From Haematococcus lacustris (lineage: Eukaryota; Chlorophyta; Chlorophyceae; Chlamydomonadales; Haematococcaceae): DNA of 64,000 bases. Each line of letters starts with the position of its first letter. Positions within the stretch are counted from its first letter, which is position 1. Positions 21,991-33,255 of the stretch are shown one piece after another. The stretch is taken from contig JASKMD010000026.1 in assembly GCA_030144725.1 (NCBI GenBank), positions 3,173,121 through 3,237,120 of the forward strand, written 5' to 3'. Position numbers and translations under genes: made by a program. The notes below the pieces were generated by a model that was not told where the DNA came from, made no database searches, and saw only the letters and a program-made list of their open reading frames with translations.

Positions 21991-22131
21991 GGCCATTATG
22001 CGAATGACTGGACCCTGGTGGCCACTTCCCCCCTCGGGCTGCAGCAGCTGGTCTCTCAGCTTGAGGTCCTTGCAGGCAGGTAACACTTCACAGTGAATGC
22101 GGGCAAGTCACAGGTTATGCTCTCCAATGGC
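21991..22131 (+). pseudogene. non-LTR retrotransposon reverse-transcriptase fragment
   Basis: Reads GHYANDWTLVATSPLGLQQL and on to LEVLAGR, a stop (TAA at 22081), then HFTVNAGKSQVMLS. This is the RT palm: the catalytic YADD box (here YAND), then the LVATSPEGLQQLL helix and the LTVNxxKT(K/Q)VM motif found in algal LINEs. One metal-binding Asp is Asn and the stop splits the domain, so the fragment is dead. Flanking parts of the RT and any endonuclease are not recognisable. Confidence 0.7.
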
Positions 22132-23059
22132 AATGGAGCAGAGTGGACTAGACTGGACTAGAATGGATCAGACCTGCAGGTCATGACTGGCCCCCTGAGC
22201 TACTCACTGGTCGCTGTACCGCTCGACAGGCACGATGCATTTGCCAAGACGAAGGAAGGGTTTCGAGGAGCCGGTTGTAGATCGGACGCTGCACCCTCGA
22301 GAGATGTTGGTAGCTTGTGGAATGGTGGAAGCCTCCGAGCTTTCCAGATTTGCACAGGGATGCTGGCCTGCTGTAGCTAGCTGCCAGCCCTAAACCAGCA
22401 GCGTTTTGTCGGCGAGTCGACGGTGGTGGTTAGCGGTTGCTTGTCTGCCTCTACGTCGCTCTCTTTTCCGTCGTCCCGCACAACCCAATGCAGTAAGCAC
22501 AGTCATTATGGGTACACAAGGTTCGCAAGCGTGAAAGGCACGGAAACGAGTCCATCAAGAGACGCCTGGGACGCGCCTCAGGCCTGCGGCCTGGCCGCTG
22601 GAGCCCCAGCGTCGAAGGCTATGGCACCCGCACGCAGTGGAGAGGTCGTGAAGCGGAAAAGGAAGGATGTCTCAGGGGTAAGTTAGTCGAGGAGTGGGTG
22701 TCCCTGCCCTCACTTGCGCGTTGCTGTGCAATGGTGGAACGCATCTCGTACACGCACCACGTACAAACAGATGCACGTCGCGCATGCCTGCTGGGTATTG
22801 GAGGCATACGGCACAAGGATGAGGCACCCGAACTCATGTACTCGGTACTGGCCGCTATCTGCAGAACCCATTGTCGCGAAGCGCGCCATAGTTTTCCCCG
22901 GCCAAATATATGAACTGCCGCGACAGCTAGTGTCAGCTCAGTGCTATGCTAATGACCTTAAATGAGCTATACTAAGGTCTGTATGACGGTATTTTGTTAT
23001 GTATGGTGTCACAGGCCTGTCTGTCATGTTTTGTCATGTTTGCCCATGCGTCCATGCAG
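22132..23059. other. non-genic or unresolved 5' region of the next gene
   Basis: Short frames only. 5' exons of the gene at 23060 may hide here; I could not identify one. TGTCATGTTTTGTCATGTTTG repeats just before the exon 1 acceptor. Confidence 0.35.
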
Positions 23060-26000
23060 ACCTGCCCCACAATTGCGAAGTTGGCGGGTGCGCAGGAGCT
23101 AGGCGGAGTACGGTGGTCGGGAAACGCTACTGACCTCAACTCAAAGCCCGGTAACGAGCCACGCTCGTCCTTGCCGCCGTCGAACTATGACTATGCTGGA
23201 GCCAATCATCAGCAAGGAGGAAGCAGCCTTAAGACTCCTCAACTTGACCTGTCGCAGCAAAGCGCGGCGCTGCAGCTGACCAGCCCCAGCAACCACACAT
23301 CAGGCACCTGTACGACATGGCTGCCAGAGCCGCTGACGGGCGAGAGTCCCAGCAGCATGCATGCTACTCCGTGTCACGGGAACCTGGGTGAGATTTTAAC
23401 TCCTTACTCCCAACAATTCAGCCTGCAGCCCTCATTCTGTGGTGGAGCCCTGTCAACCTTTGATTATGCAACAGCCATGGGCAGCAGCAACCTCCCCACC
23501 CTCCCTGATCAGCCCCCTGGCTCGCAAGGCAACAACCCACTTACTGCCGGGATCAAGCGGGGTCTGTCCTACTCCTCTCTGGCTGCCACAGACCTCACCC
23601 CGCCACCAGGTGCTGCGGCAAAGAAACGCGTTGCCTTTCCCACCCCACCTCACACCTTGCATCCCACAGCCCACCCAGAGACGCAGCTTGCAGCAGCAGC
23701 AGCAGCAGAGCCTGGCACCACTCACGTGGGTGATGCAAGCAGTGGGGTGGGACCGAGGACCCAGGAGTGGGTTGGTAGTCAGCCAGGGGTGAGCCCAGAG
23801 GACTTGGCCGCCCGGCTGTTTGGGACCTCTGATCCGCAAGCCGCCACTGCAGCCCTGCTGCGGCTGCTCATGCAATCCCTCCCCGTGCAGGCCAGACAGG
23901 TCATCCCCCAGGTGACCATGCAGCTGCAGCGGGGAGGGGGGCCAGAGCCGGGGTCTCCCCCTGGGTCCACCACCCCCAGCTCTAGCCCTGGCCCCCCTCC
24001 TCCTCCAGCCCCCAGCCTCATGAAGCAGCAGGGCACAGCCCAGGACTGCCTGCCGCCGTTTCAACACAGCAGTGCCAGCCCTGCCCCCAGCAGAAGCCTA
24101 GCTCAGCACCAGGCTGGTGTGAACCAACTGGTGGGTGGGAGCTTCGCGATTGAGTGCCTTGCAGCAGCAGCGGAGGCAGAGCAGGGGGCCTTCCACCAGC
24201 ATCCACAGGGACAGGGGCAGCAGGAGCAGGGGCAGCGGCAGCAGCAGGGGCAGCAGCAGGGGCAGGCTCGAGCCCATGCCCAGCAGCTACTCCATCAGAT
24301 TCAGCAGCTGGGGCTCCAGGCCTCCTCCCTGTTGAAGGAACCCTCTGCTGGCCCACCCTGTGTGGACCTCACTCTGCTGCAACTGTTGCTCACCCAGCAG
24401 CAACAGTTGCAGCAGCAGCAGCAACACGAGCATGCCCAGCGGCTGAGCAGTGAGCAGCAGCAGCTAGCCATGGCAGCTGTGCAGGCTCAAGCCCAAGCCA
24501 CTGCCCGGCAGACAGCGCAACAACAGTTGCTGCAGCTGCTCCTGCGCGGCAGCACCTCCTGTGCAGCCCCTCCTGCCACGACCCAGCAGCCCCAGCTTCA
24601 GCAGCCTGGGCCACCACCCCAGCCCTCCAAAGCCTGCACTGCGCAAGTTTCTGAGTGCCAGGGCGGGGTGGGCGCGCCTCCACCTCTGCAGCCTGGGAGC
24701 TCTGACGCCCTAGCCCTTGTCAGCATGGTGCAGCAAGCAGCTGGTGGGCCCCCCCACCCAGCAGTGCAGCATCTCATACCTCTAACCCCAACCCTGCAGC
24801 TGGGAAATGCACCTCCTCAGCAGCACCTGCCTCTGCCGCTTGCCACCCAGCCTGTTTATCCAGGCACACTTAAACACGGTGCGCAGGCAGTGGCAGCAGC
24901 AGCAGCAGCAGCGCGCCTGCAGCAGCAGCAGCAGTAGCAGCATCACCCAGGCAAGAGGCTGTGGCGGTGGCAGACACAGCATCTCAGCAGGCCCTGGCAC
25001 CTCTCTCTCCCTCACCTCCACCTGCTCCTTCTCAACAGCCATCACCACGGTCTGGCGTGGCTCAGGAGCAGCACCCAGCTGCAACCACTGCTCAGCAGGC
25101 AGCAGCTGAGCCAGCTGCCTTCCTCCCACCTGTCCCTGGACCAGGGGCAGCAGTTGGGGCGAGGGAAGCAGCAGAGGCTGGAGTAGGGGCTGCAGGGGCA
25201 ACAGAAGGGGCAACAGCAGAGGGCAGGGGCAGGGGGCAGGGAAGGCTCTGGGCCAGAGGGAGGGGCGGCTTCAGGGTCATGTGCCGCCCCTCAGGGGCCC
25301 TTCTCCCTCAACCCTGCAGCTGGAGGCGGCAGACCCAGTGCCAGCAGCTGCGTAGGGGAGCAGGCAGGGGCCAGCCACTGCCCGCAGGCCTCTGCAGACC
25401 TGGCTCAAGGTAGGGAGGCGGCGGGAGGTGGTGCACCTGATGACACAGCCCCTCACCCTGCAATGCACCATGACCAGTCCTTGCCTGGCATCACTTCAAC
25501 TATCAGTCCCCTGCCCACCACGACAGCAGCTGGCCCCCTACCCAGCCCGGCCCCCCACCGCCCACCACCCCAGCAGCCCAGCCTCTCCCCTACTCCCCCC
25601 CCACACCAGCCCTATCCAGCCCCATGTGGGGAGCATCCAGCTGGGCGGACACAGCTGCCAGCTTGCCAGCCCCCCTGCCCCTCTGACCTGCTGCAGCAGC
25701 AGCTTCAGGTGCTGATGAGTCATCTAGGACCCCGCCCCCTGAGCCAGACCATCTCCCTGGCCTGCCCCTCCTCACCCTCGCGCCCCCAGCCTGCCTTCAG
25801 CAATGTCCCCGGCGCCCTGGCCCTGGCTGGCACAGCCGGCGTGGAAGCAGCTGGCTCTGCCCAGGCCACGCTGGGTGGCGTCACAGTGCCAGACAGGGCT
25901 GACAGGGCAGAGCAGGGGCCAGAGGCGGCGGCCGGCCCCAGCCTGGGCTCAGGGTTGGCCATGTCTGCAGAATGCCCCGCAGGGCCAGGGCTGGTGGGGT

Positions 26001-29000
26001 GTGGTGGCGCAGCAGGCGGGGCGGGCGCAGACCCAGGGAAAGCAGGGCGTGGGGAGGCTGCTGGCTCTGGGTCCAGCGTGTGTAGGAGCGGATCGTGTGA
26101 CGCTGCAGGGGATCACACCATCAGCATCGTCCCGGCGCCGGCCCCCCCTGGCTCCCTTGCAGACAATGCTGGGGCTCTGGCTTCTAGGACCTGCTCACAG
26201 GCCTGCCCTGCTGCAGGCGCCCAGTGCTGGACAGCGGGTGGTGGGGCTGCTGCAGCTGCTGCCCCTGCTGCCTCGGCTGCTGGCGCTGGCGCAGCTGCAG
26301 CACTGGCAACGGCAATGGCCAATGGCTCTATTGACATCGCGGCTCTACTGGCTGGGGTGGAAGCTGGGTCCGGGGCAGGGGCAGGGGTAGGAGCTCCCCG
26401 TCTCTCACTGCCCTCCACAGCGGCTCTGCCCACCAGCCCTGCAGCAGTGGCCGCTGCTGTTGCCCAGGCCATGGGTTTGTCCCTGCCCTTCCCTACCTCC
26501 TCCCCCTACCACATCTCCCCCCCTCCTCTCAAGCCACCGTCAAGCACCCCTCCCCTCACCTTCCCACCACCTTCCGCCCCACACCCAGCCCCTGCCGCCA
26601 CCACCTCCTCTGACTCAGCCCCTGTCAAGGCAGGCAGCAGCCATGCCACAGCAGTGGCTCAGCTGGACCTCAGCCTGCTGCCCGCCCTTCACCTGGACCT
26701 ATCCCGCACCACTGCCCAACCCCACCCCTCTCCACCACTCTTCACATCCATGCACTGCCAGAAAAACCCATGCAAGCTTGAAGCTGGACTAGACACCCCC
26801 TTACCTGGCAGTGCAGCAGAGGGTTCCGGCACCCCAGCTGGCACCCTCGCCGCTGGCTGGTCCTTTGGCGGGGGCAGCGGCAGTGGCGGCGGCGGCGGTG
26901 GGGGCAGCACAGGCAACGCCACCACCCGCAGCAGCAAGCGCAGCAGCCGCACCCGCAGCAACATGGCGCCAGACCCCAGCCGCACCCCTGGCCTGCTGCT
27001 CTCCCCCACCCCAGGGTCCGCCCGGGGCCTGGGCTCCCCGGACTTCATGGCTACGCTGGGGCTGAACCTGGACCCGGGCAGCAGCAGGCAAAGCCCGGGG
27101 TGGTACCTGGGCCGAGCCGCCCCGCTGGCCTTTGATGCCAAGAGCCCCTGGGGCCTGGAGGGCTTTGGCAGCCCGGGCACGCCGGACCTCAGCCTGGGCC
27201 TGGGCTTGGGCGACAACCTGCCCAGCGCTCAGCGGCTGGGGGCGCAGTGGCAGGGCTGCCTCGGGTCTAGGCAGGCAGGCAGGGGTCGGTTGGGTGCCAT
27301 AACCGACTTCAACCTGCTGTCTCCACTGCTGGAACCCGTGGCCGACCAAGCAGCAGCAGGAACCCAAGGCCAGGGTCTGGGGCAGGGCCTGGGTCTGGGG
27401 CTGGGCCTCTCTGGCAGTGCCTGGGGCCTGCCTGACCTGCTGGCCACTGGCCAGACGCTGGACAGCCCTGGTCATCACCTCCCCAGCACCAGCTGTGTTC
27501 AACACGGCCCCAGCGCTAGCCAGGTCGGCAGCCCCCACATCCCCAACCTCCACCTGCAGCCATCCACCACGTCACACTTGGCCAGCAACCTCCTGTCACT
27601 CCTCAACCACCCCAACCACCAGGCCAGGGCGGCTGCACCCTCCAGCCTGGCCCTGGGGGAGCCGGACCAGGCCTCCACAGGAGCGCCCCCCACCCACCAC
27701 ACCGCCCACAGCCCCCTGAGCAGCCTGGCCATGCGCCATGCGGGCTCCACCACCTTCCTACCAGCTGCCATGGTCGGGGTGGAGTTGGGGTGCCTAGGGC
27801 CCAGCCTGGCCTGGCCGCCCCCGCAGCGCCTGATGCAGCAGCCAGGGGCAAGCAGCGTGCACTGCCAGGTGGCTGACTCGCCCCCGCGGCACAAGAAGCG
27901 TGCCAGCAGCTCGCAGCTGCCCGGCCTGTGGGCTTGCAGCCAGGGCGGCTCGGTGTGCGGGCCACAGGCCAGCGAGGGCAGCAGCAGCGGGGCGGCACAG
28001 CCTGGGTCCTCAGGGCAGCTGGGGGGCGCAGGGGCAGGGCAGGCGGGCAGCGGAATGCAGCTGAGCGACAGCCGGGAGGGGGGAGGGCTGCTGCCACCCA
28101 AGCCACGCAAGCCTAGGGACCCAGCCACGGTGAGCCAAGGGGTAGGGGGGGCTGTGGGAGGTGAGGGTTACGGTGGCGTGGCTGCTGCTGCGCACAGTCA
28201 CACTGATCAAGTGCCAAACTGTGGAACTGCCAACCTGCAATACTGCCACACTGCTTCGTTGCCACACAGTCGCGCAGATGGTGCATGGTGGTGTTATCCT
28301 AAGCAAGCATGGCACTAGTGGCTTGGTGAGGTTAGGACTGGAAGGCAGCTCAGGTGCCAGCAGCAGCCTGCCCCTGACCTGCCCCAGTGTCTGTGCTGTG
28401 AGGGCAGCAGTGGCAGCAGCCAGGCTGAGGGGTTGCACCTGAGGCTGCGACAGCACCAGCACCTAGCCAGCTAGACAGGTAAGGGCAGGGGGTGTTGGCT
28501 GCCCACTTGCCCATCTGCTGCGCCTCTGGCCAGCCTGCTCCACCACACCACACCACACCCCTCCCGTCCTCTGCCCTGCCAACCACCCCAGCCGTGTTGG
28601 CCCAGACGCGCCTCCTTCATGTTCTCCCAGCCCATCCCACTGCCCGATTGCCCGCCTACCTGGACCTGGCAGTGCACCTGCGCACCGTTACACTGCCACT
28701 AGTGCCCATCCCACTGCAAAGCTGCTAAAGTGTGTCCTTCATGGTTCCTCAGCCCACTGCCCGCTTGCCCGCCTGCCCGCCTGTCCCTGCAGATATCCAA
28801 GGTCCAGCAATGTGCGGTGTCCATCATGCGCATGGTGGGCACGCGCACAATCTACGAACGCCAGATCCGCGAGACGCTGGGCAATAACCCGGACACCAGC
28901 AAGGCCCTGCGCCTGTGAGTGCTGGCATGGGGTGGTGGGATGGGGTGCTGGCATGGGGTGCTGGCATGGGGTGGTGTGGGGGGCAGGGTTAGCAGGATTG

Positions 29001-32000
29001 TGTGGGGGGCAGGGTCAGCAGGATTGTGTGGGGGGCAGGGTCAGCAGGATTGTGTGGGGGGCAGGGTCAGCAGGATTGTGTGGGGGGCAGGGTCAGCAGG
29101 ATTGTGTGGGGGGCAGGGGCAGCAGGATTGTGTGGGGGGCAGGGGCAGCAGGATTGTGTGGGGGGCAGGGGCAGCAGGATTGTGTGGGGGGCAGGGGCAG
29201 CAGGATTGTGTGGGGGGCAGGGGCAGCAGGATTGTGTGGGGGGCAGGGTCAGCAGGATTGTGTGGGGGGCAGGGGCAGCAGGATTGTGTGGGGGGCAGGG
29301 TCAGCAGGATTGTGTGGGGGGCAGGGTCAGCAGGATTGTGTGGGGGGCAGGGGCAGCAGGATTGTGTGGGGGGCAGGGTCAGCAGGATTGTGTGGGGGGC
29401 AGGGGCAGCAGGATTGTGTGGGGGGCAGGGTCAGCAGGATTGTGTGGGGGGCAGGGGCAGCAGGATTGTGTGGGGGGCAGGGGCAGCAGGATTGTGTGGG
29501 GGGCAGGGGCAGCAGGATTGTGTGGGGGGCAGGGGCAGCAGGATTGTGTGGGGGGCAGGGGCAGCAGGATTGTGTGGGGGGCAGGGGCAGCAGGATTGTG
29601 TGGGAGGCAGGGGCAGCAGGATTGTGTGGGGGGCAGGGTCAGCAGGATTGTGTGGGGGGCAGGGGCAGCAGGATTGTGTGGGGGGCAGGGGCAGCAGGAT
29701 TGTGTGGGGGGCAGGGGCAGCAGGACTGTGTGGGGGGCAGGGTCAGCAGGATTGTGTGGGGGGCAGGGGCAGCAGGATTGTGTGGGGGGAGGGTCAGCAG
29801 GACTGTGTGGGGGGCAGGGTCAGCAGGACTGTGTGGGGGGCAGGGGCAGCAGGATTGTGTGGGGGGCAGGGGCAGTAGGATTGTGTGGGGGGCAGGGGCA
29901 GCAGGATTGTGTGGGGGGCAGGGGCAGCAGGATTGTGTGGGGGGCAGGGGCAGCAGGATTGTGTGGGGGGCAGGGGCAGCAGGATTGTGTGGGGGGCAGG
30001 GGCAGCAGGATTGTGTGGGGGGCAGGGGCAGCAGGATTGTGTGGGGGGCAGGGGCAGCAGGATTGTGTGGGGGGCAGGGTCAGCAGGATTGTGTGGGGGG
30101 CAGGGGCAGCAGGATTGTGTGGGGGGCAGGGGCAGCAGGATTGTGTGGGGGGCAGGGGCAGCAGGATTGTATGGGGGGCAGGGGCAGCAGGATTGTGTGG
30201 GGGGCAGGGGCAGCAGGATTGTGTGGGGGGCAGGGGCAGCAGGACTGTGTGGGGGGCAGGGTCAGCAGGATTGTGTGGGGGGCAGGGGCAGCAGGATTGT
30301 GTGGGGGGAGGGTCAGCAGGACTGTGTGGGGGGCAGGGTCAGCAGGACTGTGTGGGGGGCAGGGGCAGCAGGATTGTGTGGGGGGCAGGGGCAGTAGGAT
30401 TGTGTGGGGGGCAGGGGCAGCAGGATTGTGTGGGGGGCAGGGGCAGCAGGATTGTGTGGGGGGCAGGGGCAGCAGGATTGTGTGGGGGGCAGGGGCAGCA
30501 GGATTGTGTGGGGGGCAGGGGCACCAGGATTGTGTGGGGGGCAGGGGCAGCAGGATTGTGTGGGGGGCAGGGTCAGCAGGATTGTGTGGGGGGCAGGGGC
30601 AGCAGGATTGTGTGGGGGGCAGGGGCAGCAGGATTGTGTGGGGGGCAGGGGCAGCAGGATTGTGTGGGGGGCAGGGGCAGCAGGATTGTGTGGGGGGCAG
30701 GGGCAGCAGGATTGTGTGGGGGGCAGGGGCAGCAGGATTGTGTGGGGGGCAGGGGCAGCAGGATTGTGTGGGGGGCAGGGGCACCAGGATTGTGTGGGGG
30801 GCAGGGGCAGCAGGATTGTGTGGGAGGCAGGGGCAGCAGGATTGTGTGGGGGGCAGGGTCAGCAGGATTGTGTGGGGGGAGGGGCAGCAGGATTGTGTGG
30901 GGGGCAGGGGCAGCAGGATTGTGTGGGGGGCAGGGGCAGCAGGATTGTGTGGGGGGCAGGGTCAGCAGGATTGTGTGGGGGGCAGGGGCAGCAGGATTGT
31001 GTGGGGGGAGGGTCAGCAGGACTGTGTGGGGGGCAGGGTCAGCAGGACTGTGTGGGGGGCAGGGGCAGCAGGATTGTGTGGGGGGCAGGGGCAGCAGGAT
31101 TGTGTGGGGGGCAGGGGCAGCAGGATTGTGTGGGGGGCAGGGGCAGCAGGATTGTGTGGGGGGCAGGGGCAGCAGGATTGTGTGGGGGGCAGGGGCAGCA
31201 GGACTGTGTGGGGGGCAGGGTCAGCAGGATTGTGTGGGGGGCAGGGGCAGCAGGATTGTGTGGGGGGAGGGTCAGCAGGACTGTGTGGGGGGCAGGGTCA
31301 GCAGGACTGTGTGGGGGGCAGGGGCAGCAGGATTGTGTGGGGGGCAGGGGCAGTAGGATTGTGTGGGGGGCAGGGGCAGCAGGATTGTGTGGGGGGCAGG
31401 GGCAGCAGGATTGTGTGGGGGGCAGGGGCAGCAGGATTGTGTGGGGGGCAGGGGCAGCAGGATTGTGTGGGGGGCAGGGGCAGCAGGATTGTGTGGGGGG
31501 CGGGGGCAGCAGGATTGTGTGGGGGGCAGGGGCAGCAGGATTGTGTGGGGGGCAGGGGCACCAGGATTGTGTGGGGGGCAGGGGCAGCAGGATTGTGTGG
31601 GGGGCAGGGTCAGCAGGATTGTGTGGGGGGCAGGGTCAGCAGGATTGTGTGGGGGGCAGGGGCAGCAGGATTGTGTGGGGGGCAGGGGCAGCAGGACTGT
31701 GTGGGGGGCAGGGTCAGCAGGATTGTGTGGGGGGCAGGGTCAGCAGGATTGTGTGGGGGGCAGGGTCAGCAGGATTGTGTGGGGGGCAGGGGCAGCAGGA
31801 TTGTGTGGGGGGCAGGGGCAGCAGGATTGTGTGGGGGGCAGGGTCAGCAGGATTGTGTGGGGGGCAGGGGCAGTAGGATTGTGTGGGGGGCAGGGGCAGC
31901 AGGATTGTGTGGGGGGCAGGGGCAGCAGGATTGTGTGGGGGGCAGGGGCAGCAGGATTGTGTGGGGGGCAGGGGCAGCAGGATTGTGTGGGGGGCAGGGG

Positions 32001-33255
32001 CAGCAGGATTGTGTGGGGGGCAGGGGCAGCAGGATTGTGTGGGGGGCAGGGGCAGCAGGATTGTGTGGGGGGCAGGGGCACCAGGATTGTGTGGGGGGCA
32101 GGGGCAGCAGGATTGTGTGGGGGGCAGGGGCAGCAGGATTGTGTGGGGGGCAGGGTCAGCAGGATTGTGTGGGGGGCAGGGGCAGCAGGATTGTGTGGGG
32201 GGCAGGGGCAGCAGGACTGTGTGGGGGGCAGGGTCAGCAGGATTGTGTGGGGGGCAGGGTCAGCAGGATTGTGTGGGGGGCAGGGTCAGCAGGATTGTGT
32301 GGGGGGCAGGGGCAGCAGGATTGTGTGGGGGGCAGGGTCAGCAGGATTGTGTGGGGGGCAGGGGCAGCAGGACTGTGTGGGGGGCAGGGTCAGCAGGACT
32401 GTGTGGGGGGCAGGGGCAGCAAGAGGGGTAAGGGACGTGGGAGGGAAGGTGTGAGCATGTGGGCGAGAGGTGGTCAAGCACACTGAGGGGTGTGTGTGTT
32501 GTCGTGAAGCTGACAAGCGGTCAATATTACTAATGATAGCAACAATGATGTGGCCAGGCAGGCATGGTAGGAGAGTCAAGGGCCAGCAAGAGTACGAATT
32601 CCGTCACGCCCCCCCACTTACCCTCCTTGCAGCCTGATGACTATCATCATCACGTGGCATTTGCTAGTGTATGTGGTTTTTTAGATGCTGCAAAATGCGT
32701 CGAGAATTGTAGGCCATGCCCATCTGCCTCTCATAGGTCAGTAAATATGCTGCGATGCATATGCCGCAGCCGTGAACAACGTTAAAACAATAAGGTTAAC
32801 ATCAAAGCCCAGAACAACTTTAAAACATAATCTTATGAGCTAGATGTCACAACCTCGTGACTGTCGTCAAATTATCAGGGTTATTGGGAGGGTTTTCTAT
32901 CTTGTGAGTGGGTATTATTTATATTGTGACAACGCCCTTTCTGACATAAGATTAGCAGTATGGCTAACTTGAATACTTATATGCAAGTTCTTATTCTCAA
33001 ATGGGAGTATTATTGTACCCGGGTTATTGGAGAGTTGCTTCCGCGCCTGAACACCCAATGGCTAGACCGACCCTAGCTGTGACCATGCCATGCTTGACCC
33101 TTCCTGCTGCTGGCTCCGGCTGCAGGCTGATGACGCAGGGCAAGCTAGCGCGGGTGGGGGCCGGGGGCAGGGGCGACCCCTTTGCCTACCGTGCCACCCC
33201 CTCTGGCCTGGATGCCCTGCAAGAGTTGATCATCAACAACTCGCTGGCGGTGTGA
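23060..33255 (+). CDS. Gln/Pro/Ala-rich putative DNA-binding regulator with C-terminal helix-turn-helix-like region
   Basis: Large gene on the plus strand. Coding evidence: 23060-24937 (after a CATGCAG acceptor; 5' exons unknown), a continuation in another frame about 24940-25220, then 25200-28129, 28793-28914 and 33126-33255 (TGA). The last three junctions match in phase. The first 1,500-plus residues are low complexity (poly-Gln, Ala, Pro, Ser, Gly) with a basic patch (AAKKRVAF) and a second near PPKPRKPRDPAT. The conserved part spans the last two exons: ISKVQQCAVSIMRMVGTRTI, YERQIRETLGNNPDTSKALR, LLMTQGKLARVGAGGRGDPF, AYRATPSGLDALQELI. It looks like a winged-helix or three-helical-bundle DNA-binding fold. 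Role in transcription is inferred. The frame change at 24.9-25.2 kb is either short introns or paired indels in CAG tracts. Confidence 0.65.
28976..32423. repeat. 26-bp minisatellite, about 130 copies, inside an intron
   Basis: The unit is CAGGATTGTGTGGGGGG followed by CAGGGGCAG, with recurrent variants: GGGTCAG for GGGGCAG, GGACTG for GGATTG, GGGCACCAGG, and 25-bp units with GGGGGGAGGGTC. The variants recur in the same order in blocks of about 500-950 bp (for example around 29700-29880, 30180-30400, 31160-31360), a higher-order structure. The 26-bp unit has no stop in any plus frame, which yields an artefactual frame over 1,200 codons long. It fills most of the 4.2-kb last intron of the regulator gene. 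Confidence 0.97.

Noticed and set aside
22994..23059. Start of the regulator at ATG 22994
   Set aside because: The first 22 codons (Cys/Met/Phe-rich) look non-coding and end at a CATGCAG acceptor; the true start is upstream and unresolved.
28812..32486. Open frame of over 1,200 codons (GGQGQQDCVGGRGSRIVWGA repeats)
   Set aside because: It is the translation of the 26-bp intronic minisatellite, which has no stop in any plus-strand frame; it carries no domain and overlaps a real intron.
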